Below, piece by piece: positions 1-7,788 of a DNA stretch of 17,166 nt. The notes under the pieces are model-generated. The model saw nothing but the letters and a program-made list of their open reading frames with translations. It was not told the DNA's origin and searched no databases. Every line of letters begins with the position of its first letter. Position 1 is the first letter of the stretch. The stretch is from contig CALDGX010000046.1 in the NCBI GenBank assembly GCA_937941715.1, positions 1 to 17,166 on the forward strand, written 5' to 3'. Origin of the DNA: an uncultured Chloracidobacterium sp. (GTDB lineage: Bacteria; Acidobacteriota; Blastocatellia; Pyrinomonadales; Pyrinomonadaceae). The position numbers were made by a program, and so were the translations under genes.

Positions 1-259
1 TGAAACTCCCCGAATAAGTATATTCCGCGCAGCCCATTTGCCGCGACTCATCAAAAACTATGTTATGAAAACTGCACGACTGCGGCAGGTCGTCGTCGCT
101 AAAAAAGGTCAACAGCGACGCCCTGTCGTCGAACCTGTAATCCACGCCGTCAGAATAGAACAGCTTTTCGGCAAAGTTGGCAACGACACGGTCATAGTCG
201 CGGCACGTCCAGCCGGTCGCCAATTCGTTGAGCATCCTGGCAAATTCCTCGGCAGTCAA
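1..259 (-). CDS. NTF2/SnoaL-like protein, C-terminus cut off by window edge
   Basis: An open frame runs off the left edge without a stop. From a TTG at 259 it reads as about 86 residues beginning MTAEEFARMLNELATGWTCR, followed by DYDRVVANFAEKLFYSDGV, RASLLTFFSD and an aromatic strand CAEYTYSG. This pattern (N-terminal helices, then 'F..FF..D' and beta strands with Tyr/Phe) resembles the SnoaL/NTF2-like fold; the family call is by eye. The TTG overlaps the hutI stop codon (TTGA), implying translational coupling. An ATG at 235, preceded by GAGGA, is an alternative start. It is probably the last or a later gene of the yciI-like/hutI unit. Function unknown; such domains serve as small enzymes or binding modules. 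Confidence 0.6.
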   Translation of the reverse strand, partial: MTAEEFARMLNELATGWTCRDYDRVVANFAEKLFYSDGVDYRFDDRASLLTFFSDDDLPQSCSFHNIVFDESRQMGCAEYTYSGSF

Positions 260-1527
260 TGGCAGACAACTCCGTTCTTGATCACATTTCTGACCTGATC
301 GCCGCCAAATTCGTATGAAAGCTGCCGATAGTCGCCGCAATCGAGGATCACAATGTCAGCATTTTTTCCGACCGCAAGCGAGCCGTGCGTTTCGCCCAGG
401 CCTATCGCGAACGCGGCGTTTATCGTCGCCGCGTTCAGGGTCTCGGACGGCAGCAGCTTTTGATAACGGCAGGCGATCGCCATCGCCATCGGTTGTGACG
501 GGCACGGCGCCGAGCCCGGATTGTAATCGGTCGAAAGAGCGATCGCACAGCCGGCGTCGATCATCTTTCGTGCGTCGGCGAAATGGGTCTTGCCTCCGTT
601 GAAATTTTCGGTCGGAATGACGACGCCGATCGTCTCCGAATCGGCGAGTTCGGCGACCTCGCTGTCCGAGATCGCGTCGAGATGATCGATCGACGACGCC
701 CCGCAGGCGATCGCCAGCCGGCTGCCGCCCAAATTGGTAAATTGATCGACGTGAGCCTTGATCCCAAACCCGAGTTCCTCAGCCGTTTCGATGATCCGGC
801 GTGTCTGATCGAGCGAATAGGCACCGCTTTCGCAAAAGACATCGCAAAAGAACGGCACACGTCCGAAGAAATGCGACCGCTCATACCACTCCCAGGCTGC
901 CGCCAGCATCGTTTGACAGATCTCGTCGACATAAAAATCGGGATCGCCTTTATGTTCCGGCGGAATAGCGTGAGCGGCGAGAAAGGTCGGAACGATGTCG
1001 ATCGGGTGGCTCTTGTCCAGTTCAGCGATGACATCGAGCATTTTAAGTTCCGCGGCGGCATTGAGGCCGTAACCTGTCTTGATCTCGCAGGCCGTCGTGC
1101 CGCAGGCGAGCATCTTGTCGAGCCGCTCAAGGCCTTGCTCGATCAACTGGTCGGCCGACGCCGCCCGTGTCTCTTTGACCGTCGAGATTATCCCGCCGCC
1201 GCCGGTCAGTATCTCGAGATAGTCCGCTCCGCGGATCTTCATCTCAAACTCGTCCAGGCGGTCGCCGGCGTAAACAATATGGGTGTGCGGGTCGACAAAC
1301 CCGGGACAGACCACGCGGCCTTCGGCATTGATGACCTTATCAGCCTCAAACGCGGGCAGGATCGCGGCCGTTTCGCCGACACCGACGATCCTGCCGTCCG
1401 CTATCGCAACGGCACCGTCCATGATCGTGCCAAGTTCACGCATCGCCGTGCCGCGTTTCGGTTTGCCGTCAGAGGCACAGGTCACCAATTCAGCAGCGTG
1501 AATAATGATCAGATCGCAGTCTTGCAT
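256..1527 (-). CDS. hutI: Imidazolonepropionase (HutI)
   Basis: Hydrolyses 4-imidazolone-5-propionate to N-formimino-L-glutamate, the third step of histidine degradation, in the cytoplasm. The protein is a metal-dependent amidohydrolase. Visible motifs are VCPGFVDPHTHIVYAGDR with the metal-binding HxH, the EIKTGYGL segment, HVDQFTNLGGS, SSIDHLD and ALSTDYNPGSAP with the catalytic/metal Asp. I chose the ATG at 1527 (MQDCDLIII), which gives 423 residues, close to the usual 400-420. The open frame extends 23 codons further upstream, but that extension lies inside the preceding gene. The start overlaps the stop of the YciI-like gene by one base (TGATG), and its own stop overlaps the next gene's TTG, so the three genes look translationally coupled. 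No strong Shine-Dalgarno precedes it, which fits coupling. Confidence 0.95.
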   Translation of the reverse strand: MQDCDLIIIHAAELVTCASDGKPKRGTAMRELGTIMDGAVAIADGRIVGVGETAAILPAFEADKVINAEGRVVCPGFVDPHTHIVYAGDRLDEFEMKIRGADYLEILTGGGGIISTVKETRAASADQLIEQGLERLDKMLACGTTACEIKTGYGLNAAAELKMLDVIAELDKSHPIDIVPTFLAAHAIPPEHKGDPDFYVDEICQTMLAAAWEWYERSHFFGRVPFFCDVFCESGAYSLDQTRRIIETAEELGFGIKAHVDQFTNLGGSRLAIACGASSIDHLDAISDSEVAELADSETIGVVIPTENFNGGKTHFADARKMIDAGCAIALSTDYNPGSAPCPSQPMAMAIACRYQKLLPSETLNAATINAAFAIGLGETHGSLAVGKNADIVILDCGDYRQLSYEFGGDQVRNVIKNGVVCH

Positions 1528-2012
1528 CAGGGTTTTTGCTTCGCGATCCGTTTGTGGGTCTCGCCGACGCCCATCAATGCGGCAGTGCCGTACCACGGCG
1601 TTGCCTCGACGATAAAGACGCCTGCCTTAACGGCGGGATCCGTACCGGCCAGTTTTAATGCTTCGTCGACGCTGGCTACATTGAAAATGAATAACCCTCG
1701 ATATGTACGGTCATTCTTGCCAAATGGGCCCGCGAGAGCCAGGGTGCCCTCGTCGGCGAGGCGGTTAATATTTGCCATATGGCCGGCGAAAATGGCATCC
1801 CGATCGGCTCCCTTGATCGAGGCGTCTTTTGGCCCGGTCTTGAGGATGACAAGGACGTAGTTCTTCATTCCGTTGTCGTCGCCCCCGAACCGTTTCGCCA
1901 GCTCTTCGTCATACGCCGGCTTTTCGTCTGCACGCGCTGCAATGACCTGCGCAGACGCGGCCGTGAAAGCACCGACGATGCAGAGCGCAATGAAAAAAGT
2001 CCTCAGGATCAT
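1527..2012 (-). CDS. YciI-family protein with signal peptide
   Basis: 161 residues. The N-terminus MILRTFFIALCIVGAFTAAS followed by AQ is a signal peptide with a likely cleavage after ASA, so the product is exported. Residues about 49-145 resemble the YciI fold: NYVLVILKTGPKD, a conserved-looking His in AGHMANINRLAD, LALAGPFG, RGLFIFNVASVDEA and an Asp in GTDPAVKAGVF. YciI proteins are small dimeric alpha-beta barrels, some acting as chloro- or lactone-type hydrolases, many of unknown role. The ATG at 2012 is chosen over an upstream in-frame start (2111) because GGAGG lies nine bases before it and a signal peptide begins there. It is the first gene of the unit containing hutI, with a one-base overlap. 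The substrate and any link to histidine breakdown are unknown. Confidence 0.85.
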   Translation of the reverse strand: MILRTFFIALCIVGAFTAASAQVIAARADEKPAYDEELAKRFGGDDNGMKNYVLVILKTGPKDASIKGADRDAIFAGHMANINRLADEGTLALAGPFGKNDRTYRGLFIFNVASVDEALKLAGTDPAVKAGVFIVEATPWYGTAALMGVGETHKRIAKQKP

Positions 2013-2048
2013 AAATAAATGCCTCCGGTAAAGTGTTTCCGCCCAACA

Positions 2049-2077
2049 AGCATAATGAATACTGAGCCGCGGCTCAA
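2049..2077 (-). promoter_or_regulatory. Candidate sigma70-type promoter for the yciI-like/hutI unit
   Basis: On the minus strand, TTGAGC (2077-2072) and TATGCT (2054-2049) are separated by exactly 17 bases, matching four of six positions of each consensus box. Transcription would begin near 2042, leaving a short leader of about 30 bases that contains the GGAGG of the YciI-like gene. Assigned by eye. Confidence 0.45.
2063..2076. promoter_or_regulatory. 14-bp perfect palindrome overlapping the -35 box (candidate operator)
   Basis: TGAGCCGCGGCTCA is its own reverse complement. It lies in the 131-base space between divergent genes and covers most of the -35 box and the upstream spacer of the candidate minus-strand promoter, a usual place for a repressor site. 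On the plus strand a stem with one bulged A can extend to 2061-2080 and is followed by several Ts, so a weak hairpin terminator is an alternative reading. No regulator gene is nearby. Confidence 0.45.
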
Positions 2078-2143
2078 GTTTTTGCGACCAAATGCCATCG
2101 GGCGGCGTCAAACTGATAAGTCAATTTGTGAACGGAGAAGGGT

Positions 2144-3208
2144 ATGCTCAGATCATTTACGGGATCGCTCTTGATTTTGGCAGCCGCGGCAGTGTCGGTT
2201 TTGGCTCAGGATGACAAGAGCGAAACGATCCGGATCGACACGTCGCTGGTGAATATACCGGTGATCGTCAGCGACCGCAACGATCGGTATGTGCCGGGAC
2301 TGGCGAAGGCGAACTTTCGTGTTTATCAGGACGGTGTCGAACAGACGATCGAACTATTTAACAATGACGCCGCCCCGATGAACGTCGTTCTCGCCCTCGA
2401 CACCAGCCGAAGTACGGCCGGCGTGCTAGGCAAGATAAAAAAGGCGGCTCGAAAATTTATCAAAGATCTGGGCCCCGAGGACCGTTGTATGGTCGTCACC
2501 TTTGACAACGATCTCGAGATCCTTAGCGAACTGACCGCTGACAAGCGGGCGCTTGCCTCGGCTATCGACGGCGCCGAGATCGGCGCGGACTTTGGCACGG
2601 TTCTGCAGGATGCGGTATATGACGCCGTCCAGCGTCGCCTGCGGAACATAAAGGGCCGGAAGGCCCTGATATTGCTGACGGACGGCGCGGATTATGGCAG
2701 CCGGATCACCAAAACGCAGCTATTCGAGCGGCTGAATGAATCGGACACCGTGGTCTATCCCATCTATTACGAAAGCGAGATGCGTGTCCGCGACGTGTTT
2801 CCCAGGCGATTTCCCGATCAGGTCGGAATGGGCCGGATGGGCCGCCGGGGCGGCATCGGACGATTTCCGGGCGGAAATTTTCCTGACCGGTTCCCGAACC
2901 GCCGCAACGGGCGCATCGATCCGCGTCGAGGCGGCAATCGGCCTAACAATGACGCTCAACAGCAGGGTTCGATCGCGTTCCTCGAGCGTCTGGCAGATAT
3001 CACCGGCGGACGCTTTTTCAAGGAGAATAAGGCCGACCTCGACGACGCATTTCGTCAGATCACGGACGAGATGAAGCGGCAGTACGTCCTCGGGTTCTAT
3101 CCCACGGAAGATTCGGCTCCCGGCACCGAACACAAGATCAAAGTGCAGATCGACCGCCCCGGAACCGTCGTCCGGGCGAAAGGCAGCTACCGAACGCAGG
3201 CGAAATAG
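2144..3208 (+). CDS. Secreted VWA-domain protein, acidobacterial type
   Basis: 354 residues. The signal peptide is about residues 1-21 (hydrophobic core ILAAAAVSVL, cleavage near LAQ). Residues 28-75 form the strand-rich lead-in (IDTSLVNIPVIVSDRNDRYV, 'FRVYQDGVEQ') that precedes the VWA fold in the VWFA-related Acidobacterial family. The VWA domain spans about 78-340, with the MIDAS motif DTSRS at 86-90, a Thr in ADFGT at 152 and LLTDG with Asp180, so the metal site appears intact. Residues about 217-275 are a Gly/Arg/Pro/Asn-rich insertion within the domain. The C-terminus (QYVLGFYPTED...) matches the family's closing strands. GGAGAAGGG precedes the ATG. Likely role is metal-dependent protein or ligand binding outside the cytoplasm; the ligand is unknown. 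Transcribed away from the yciI-like/hutI unit. Confidence 0.88.
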   Translation: MLRSFTGSLLILAAAAVSVLAQDDKSETIRIDTSLVNIPVIVSDRNDRYVPGLAKANFRVYQDGVEQTIELFNNDAAPMNVVLALDTSRSTAGVLGKIKKAARKFIKDLGPEDRCMVVTFDNDLEILSELTADKRALASAIDGAEIGADFGTVLQDAVYDAVQRRLRNIKGRKALILLTDGADYGSRITKTQLFERLNESDTVVYPIYYESEMRVRDVFPRRFPDQVGMGRMGRRGGIGRFPGGNFPDRFPNRRNGRIDPRRGGNRPNNDAQQQGSIAFLERLADITGGRFFKENKADLDDAFRQITDEMKRQYVLGFYPTEDSAPGTEHKIKVQIDRPGTVVRAKGSYRTQAK

Positions 3209-3337
3209 AAGCGCCCGCCCCTTATATACCCGCTTTTTGGACCGAATCCCTAACGGCCGGATGGCTGCCCTTACGATTCTAAAATCTAATATGGTAAATT
3301 GTTGGAAATAGTATTTTTTCGCAACACTTTATCGAAA

Positions 3338-4987
3338 ATGAGCCGAATTATCCATGCACCGACCGGAACCGAACTTTCCTGCAAAAACTGGCTGATCGAG
3401 GCCGCCTATCGGATGATCCAGAACAATCTGGATCCGGATGTGGCGTTTGACCCCGACAACCTGATAGTTTACGGCGGACGCGGACGGGCGGCGCGCAATT
3501 GGGAGTGTTACGACGCGATACTCAAGAGTCTGCGCGAGCTTAATGAAGACGAAACGCTGCTCGTGCAATCGGGCAAGCCGGTCGGTGTTTTTCGCTCGCA
3601 TAAGGACGCACCGCGTGTACTGCTGGCAAATTCGAACATCGTCCCGCACTGGGCGACGCAGGAGCAATTTGACCAATACGAACGCGACGGGCTGATGATG
3701 TACGGGCAGATGACCGCCGGTTCGTGGATATATATTGGCACTCAGGGCATCCTGCAGGGCACGTATGAGACATTTGGCTCGCTCGCAAGGCAGCATGGCT
3801 GGGGCACGCTCGCCGGAAAGCTCGTTTTGACGGCGGGCTTGGGCGAAATGGGCGGTGCACAGGCACAGGCGATCACCTTCAACGGCGGCGTCGGTATCCT
3901 TGTCGATGTCGATCCGTGGCGGATCGAGCGCCGCTTGCAGCTCAAGCAGGTCGATGTCGCCGCCGCCGACCTGGACGACGCGATCCGGATGGCGAACGAG
4001 GCGGTTGCGAGCAAAGAGGCCCGATCGATCGCGCTTTGCGGCAACGCCGCCGAGGTACATTGGCATCTGCTCGAACGCGGGATCATTCCTGATGTCGTCA
4101 CCGACCAGACGTCGGCCCATGACGTGCTGTACGGCTATATTCCCGTCGGGCTGTCGCTTGAGGAGGCCTCAGAATTGCGGAAGACCGATCAGGCCGCTTA
4201 CGAAGAACGGGCGATGGCGTCGATGGCTCGCCATGTCGAAGCCATGCTCGAATTTCAGCATCGCGGGGCGATCGTCTTCGATTACGGCAACAACCTACGC
4301 CAGCGGGCAAAGGACCACGGCGTCGCCAACGCCTTTGATTATCCCGGATTCGTGCCGGCGTACATCAGGCCATTGTTTTGCGAGGGCAAAGGGCCTTTCC
4401 GCTGGGTCGCCCTGTCGGGTGATAAAGAGGACATCTATAAGACGGACGAGGCGATAATGAATTTGTTCCCTGAGGACGATCACCTCGCCCGCTGGCTGAC
4501 GATGGCCCAGGAACAGGTCGAATTTCAGGGACTGCCGGCCCGGATCTGCTGGCTCGGCTATGGGGCGAGGGCAAAAGCGGGGCTGAAACTCAACGAAATG
4601 GTCGCCAGCGGCGAGTTGAAAGCTCCCATCGTCATCGGCCGCGACCATCTCGACTGCGGCAGCGTCGCCTCGCCAAACCGCGAGACCGAGTCAATGAAGG
4701 ACGGCTCGGACGCCATCGCTGACTGGGTCTATCTCAACGCCATGATCAATGTCGCCGGCGGCGCCACATGGGTCTCGCTGCACCACGGCGGCGGTGTCGG
4801 CATCGGCTATTCGCTGCACGCCGGCCAGGTGATCGTCGCCGACGGCACACCGGAGGCCGCGGCACGAATTGATCGTGTGCTGACCACCGACCCCGGAATG
4901 GGGGTGATCCGGCACGCCGACGCGGGATATGACGAGGCGATCGAATTTGCCGGGAAGAACGACGTCAAGGTGCCGATGCATCGCTGA
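3338..4987 (+). CDS. hutU: Urocanate hydratase (HutU)
   Basis: Converts urocanate to 4-imidazolone-5-propionate, the second step of histidine degradation and the step before HutI, using tightly bound NAD+ as an electrophile. 549 residues, the usual length. Family signatures include YGGRGRAARNW, GQMTAGSW, GLGEMGGAQAQA (NAD-binding loop), DQTSAHD, FDYGNNLRQ, ICWLGYGAR with the active-site Cys, GSVASPNRETESMKDGSDA and LHHGGGVGIG. The ATG at 3338 (MSRIIHAPTG) begins the conserved N-terminus; a TTG at 3299 would add 13 non-conserved residues. No convincing Shine-Dalgarno or promoter is seen in the 129 bases before it. It is on the opposite strand from hutI, separated by the VWA gene, so the hut genes here do not form one operon. 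Confidence 0.96.
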   Translation: MSRIIHAPTGTELSCKNWLIEAAYRMIQNNLDPDVAFDPDNLIVYGGRGRAARNWECYDAILKSLRELNEDETLLVQSGKPVGVFRSHKDAPRVLLANSNIVPHWATQEQFDQYERDGLMMYGQMTAGSWIYIGTQGILQGTYETFGSLARQHGWGTLAGKLVLTAGLGEMGGAQAQAITFNGGVGILVDVDPWRIERRLQLKQVDVAAADLDDAIRMANEAVASKEARSIALCGNAAEVHWHLLERGIIPDVVTDQTSAHDVLYGYIPVGLSLEEASELRKTDQAAYEERAMASMARHVEAMLEFQHRGAIVFDYGNNLRQRAKDHGVANAFDYPGFVPAYIRPLFCEGKGPFRWVALSGDKEDIYKTDEAIMNLFPEDDHLARWLTMAQEQVEFQGLPARICWLGYGARAKAGLKLNEMVASGELKAPIVIGRDHLDCGSVASPNRETESMKDGSDAIADWVYLNAMINVAGGATWVSLHHGGGVGIGYSLHAGQVIVADGTPEAAARIDRVLTTDPGMGVIRHADAGYDEAIEFAGKNDVKVPMHR

Positions 4988-5026
4988 ACACGGTCGTTGA
5001 ACGTCCCGAACATAAAAACTGTCACA

Positions 5027-5076
5027 ATGCCCCTGTCGGCGGTGTTTTATAATGAAACACGCGACTTCAGGGGCAT
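5027..5076. repeat. 50-bp dyad covering the -10 box and ribosome-binding site of the serine hydrolase gene
   Basis: The outer arms ATGCCCCTG (5027-5035) and CAGGGGCAT (5068-5076) are perfect inverted copies. Inside them GTGTTT (5042-5047) pairs with AAACAC (5055-5060), and TCG/CGA plus one C-G pair link the two with small bulges, about 19 pairs in all around the loop TATAATG. The right arm contains AGGGG, the best Shine-Dalgarno for the GTG start at 5083. A transcript reading in from hutU would fold this sequence and hide that site. Confidence 0.6.
5048..5053 (+). promoter_or_regulatory. Candidate -10 box for the serine hydrolase gene
   Basis: A perfect TATAAT lies 29 bases before the GTG start. 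Transcription from it would begin near 5060, inside the dyad, so the message would lack the left arm and leave the ribosome-binding site free. No good -35 box is seen at 16-18 bases; GTCACA/CACAAT near 5021-5028 is weak and slightly too far. Confidence 0.35.
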
Positions 5077-5082
5077 ATTTAA

Positions 5083-6627
5083 GTGTCGAAAATGACGGTC
5101 AGCCGTATCAGCCTAAATATGAATATGAGTTACTCGGCAGCATCGCTTTCCAAAAGGCTCGCCGGGGCGGTTGTACTGGCCGTCCTCGCCGCCATTTCAT
5201 CATTCGCTCAGCAGAAGGCAGTGCAGATCAGCCCGAGAACAACGGCAAAGATCAACAAGTATCTGGACGGCATCGGCAAGCAAGGATTTAACGGCGTCGT
5301 TATGGTCGAGAGCAACGGGCACGTGGTCGTGTCTCGGGCGTTCGGTATGCGAAACGCGGAAAAGGATATTCCGAACGACGTGAATAGCGTGATGGACATC
5401 GGCTCTCTGACGAAACAGTTCACGGCCGCGGCCATCCTAAAGCTCGAAATGCAGGGCAAACTCTCCACCGACGACAAGATCGCCAAGTACTTTGATAACG
5501 TGCCCGCGGACAAAGCAGAGATCACGATCCACCACCTTCTTCGCCACATCTCGGGCCTGACCGGCGATGTGGGCGGCGATTACGAAAAGATCACTCGCGA
5601 AGATTTTTTGGTGAAACTGATGGCGTCACCGCTCGAATCAAGGCCCGGCGAACAGTTCGGCTACTCGAACATCGGCTACAGCCTCCTGGCGATGATCATC
5701 GAAAAGGTGTCAGGCCGCAGCTATGAGAATTTTCTTTATGAGAGCCTGTTTCACCCCGCAGGAATGGAGTCAACCGGTTATTCGAGGCCAAAGTTCGATC
5801 CGAACTCGATGGCTGTCGGTTACCGTTGGGACGGGCAAGTTTGGGCCAAACCGACTGATAAGCAATGGGACGGCGACGCTCCATTTTGGCACCTGAAAGG
5901 CAACGGCGGCATACTGACGACCGCTTCAGATATGGCAAAATGGGCGATCGCATTACGCGGCGATACGGTACTCTCACCGGCCGCCAAACAAACGATGTAC
6001 GCCCCGAAGCTGCGTCCGAATGAGAATGAGAATCCGTTTTACGGCTATGGTTGGGATATTTTCAGGACCGGCCGCAACACGCTCGTCGCGACCCACAACG
6101 GCACGAACAACATCTTCTACGCCGAGATGCACAGATTTCTTGACGAAAAACTGACTATCTTTCACATGGTGAACAAAGGCATACCGTCCTTCGTTGACGT
6201 CAACCGGCAGATCACTCGGATAATATTCGAGCCCGCCTACGTCCCGACCGTACCGCCTGCGGAAAACGCAGAGAATCAGCTTCTTACTGACGAGATCATC
6301 AAGATAGTCCTCGAAAAAGGCGTCGGGCCGGCGGTCAACGCTTTCAACCGCCGCAAGCCGGGTCTCGGGCTTATCAGGAGGTTCATCAACCGCAAGGGCT
6401 ATGATCTGCTCCGCGAAAAGAAGTTCGAACAGGCGATCGAGATGTTTCGGCTCAATACGATCGCATTTCCCCGCTCATCGAACGTGTATGACAGCCTAGG
6501 CGAGGGGTATATGGAGGCGGGCGACAAAAAGCTGGCTCTCAAGAATTTCGAAAAGAGCCTGCAACTCGACCCTGAGAACGGCAACGCCGCGCAAATGATC
6601 AAAAATCTGCGTGAAAAGCCGGAATAA
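5083..6627 (+). CDS. Secreted serine hydrolase (beta-lactamase/class C PBP fold) with C-terminal TPR
   Basis: 514 residues. The signal peptide is near residues 20-43 (RLAGAVVLAVLAAISSFAQQ). The catalytic domain spans about 50-385, with the nucleophile motif SLTK (Ser108, Lys111), YSN (194-196) and HNG (338-340) in place of the KTG/HxG box, plus the typical HHLLRHISGL and FGYSNIGYSLL segments. The C-terminal 100 residues form TPR-like helices (FEQAIEMFRLN, VYDSLGEGYMEAGDKKLALKNFEKSLQLDP). The class includes D-aminopeptidases, esterases and D-Ala-D-Ala carboxypeptidases; the substrate cannot be read from sequence. The GTG at 5083 is chosen because AGGGG lies nine bases upstream; ATGs at 5092 and 5119 lack a suitable site. 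The gene ends three bases from a convergent TPR gene. Confidence 0.88.
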   Translation: MSKMTVSRISLNMNMSYSAASLSKRLAGAVVLAVLAAISSFAQQKAVQISPRTTAKINKYLDGIGKQGFNGVVMVESNGHVVVSRAFGMRNAEKDIPNDVNSVMDIGSLTKQFTAAAILKLEMQGKLSTDDKIAKYFDNVPADKAEITIHHLLRHISGLTGDVGGDYEKITREDFLVKLMASPLESRPGEQFGYSNIGYSLLAMIIEKVSGRSYENFLYESLFHPAGMESTGYSRPKFDPNSMAVGYRWDGQVWAKPTDKQWDGDAPFWHLKGNGGILTTASDMAKWAIALRGDTVLSPAAKQTMYAPKLRPNENENPFYGYGWDIFRTGRNTLVATHNGTNNIFYAEMHRFLDEKLTIFHMVNKGIPSFVDVNRQITRIIFEPAYVPTVPPAENAENQLLTDEIIKIVLEKGVGPAVNAFNRRKPGLGLIRRFINRKGYDLLREKKFEQAIEMFRLNTIAFPRSSNVYDSLGEGYMEAGDKKLALKNFEKSLQLDPENGNAAQMIKNLREKPE

Positions 6628-6639
6628 CGGCTATTCGGG
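6619..6639. terminator. Small hairpin between convergent genes, possible bidirectional terminator
   Basis: GAATA (6622-6626) and TATTC (6632-6636) pair around a five-base loop, extended by CC/GG across one G-G mismatch. The hairpin covers both stop codons of the convergent genes. T-rich stretches follow on both strands but neither is a long uninterrupted run, so the call is weak. Confidence 0.3.
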
Positions 6640-7653
6640 ATTATCTTTTATATATTTCTCGAGTTTCTTCTTATCCGAATGGTTGGGCACCTTTAATAGG
6701 AACGCCTTGTATTCCGCGGCGGCGAGTTTCCTGGCTCCCGCGAGGTCATATAGACGGGCTTTCAGGAGGTGACATTCAGCCATTCCGACAGGATCGAGCC
6801 GCAGAGCCTCATCGAGGGCTGCGAGGCCGTCGTTGCCCCTCCTCGCCTGAAGGTATGCCTCGCCCAACAGCCGATAGGCCCTAGCGTATGACGAATCGGC
6901 GACCACGGCCCGCTCAAAAAAGTCGATCGCGGCCGCGACATCACCCTTAAGTGCGCTGACGATGCCGAGATTCAGAATAGCAGGGGTGTAATCGCTTCTC
7001 AGGGCGAATGAACGCCTAAATGCGCTCTCCGCCTCCGCGAGGTCCTGCTGGTCGATGTACAGCGTCCCGAGCTTTGACCACGCGATGAAATCCTCAGGAT
7101 CGGCGGCGACGATGGCTCTGACGAACCCGATGGCCCGTTTCGTGTCATTTTCCCTCTCGGCTTCGGCGGTTTTGCGATAAAGGTCGGCGGTCTTTTCGTT
7201 GGGCGGCCGGGCAAACTTCGCGTTTACGACGCCGGGCTGAGCTCCGGCCTCCGTGCCCGGCGGGAAAATGTCAAAATCCTCTCGTTGACGCGTGTTGGTG
7301 ACGTCAAAGACCGACTTTCGGGCGGCCTCGACGCCATCGACCTCGATCACCAGCGTGCCGCCGGTGCCTCGTTTCTGAAAACAGTAATTTCCGGTCCGGC
7401 CGATCACCTGTCTGGTCGCAGGTTGGAGGCTGTCCGAATAGACCGCGGTGATCCGCGGCTGCTTGCCCTCGGGCCGGGCGCCCTTAAGCACGACACGGCC
7501 GTAAACGAATGGCACCAGCCGATTATCGCGGCCCGATTCGCGCGACGGCGTTTCGCCAAACTCCCGGCACATATCATCCGCCTGAGCATGGATCGCCACG
7601 CCGCAGAGCAGCACCGCGGCCGAAAGCGATATCACCGCACAAATGTGCCTCAC
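6631..7653 (-). CDS. Secreted TPR-repeat protein
   Basis: 340 residues from a GTG at 7653. GGGAGG lies six bases before this GTG and a signal peptide starts right there (VRHICAVISLSAAVLLCGVA, cleavage near IHAQA), so I prefer it to the ATG at 7752, which would put 33 extra residues in front of the signal. After the signal, residues about 35-130 look like a small beta-sandwich (VYGRVVLKGARPEG, GNYCFQKRGTGGTLVIEVDG), similar in style to carboxypeptidase-regulatory-like domains. Residues about 150-335 carry at least four TPR-type helix pairs (AWSKLGTLYIDQQDLAEAES, AILNLGIVSALKGD, AYRLLGEAYLQARRG, and the KARLYDLAGARKLAAAEYKA pair). Probably a periplasmic scaffold; partners unknown. Convergent with the serine hydrolase gene, which also ends in a TPR region. 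Confidence 0.85.
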   Translation of the reverse strand: MRHICAVISLSAAVLLCGVAIHAQADDMCREFGETPSRESGRDNRLVPFVYGRVVLKGARPEGKQPRITAVYSDSLQPATRQVIGRTGNYCFQKRGTGGTLVIEVDGVEAARKSVFDVTNTRQREDFDIFPPGTEAGAQPGVVNAKFARPPNEKTADLYRKTAEAERENDTKRAIGFVRAIVAADPEDFIAWSKLGTLYIDQQDLAEAESAFRRSFALRSDYTPAILNLGIVSALKGDVAAAIDFFERAVVADSSYARAYRLLGEAYLQARRGNDGLAALDEALRLDPVGMAECHLLKARLYDLAGARKLAAAEYKAFLLKVPNHSDKKKLEKYIKDNPE

Positions 7654-7788
7654 CCTTTGCCTCCCACAAACAAAGCCTATCTGATCTATACAGGTACGTT
7701 GAGCCAAATGCACGGGCAATGTCAAGAGATTTTTTTTGAACGCGTCGTGCACCGTTTTCGGAGAAATGCTCGGGTCAAAGGCCGGCGG

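Noticed and set aside
583..1860. A 425-codon open frame on the plus strand opposite hutI
   Set aside because: It is antisense to hutI and the YciI-like gene, shows no domain, and arises from high third-position GC in the real gene.
3291..3311. A six-codon ORF (MVNCWK) upstream of hutU
   Set aside because: No His codons, no ribosome-binding site and no nearby alternative hairpins, so there is no reason to call it a leader peptide.
3329..4120. A 263-codon minus-strand frame opposite hutU
   Set aside because: Shadow of hutU; no signature residues and no ribosome-binding site.
5052..5291. A 79-codon frame beginning at ATGAAACACGCG before the serine hydrolase
   Set aside because: Overlaps the signal-peptide region of the hydrolase in another frame and its start lies in the dyad; no protein features.
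7719..7724. TTGACA on the minus strand upstream of the secreted TPR gene
   Set aside because: A perfect -35 box but no acceptable -10 box at 16-18 bases; the only TATAGA lies about 29 bases away.
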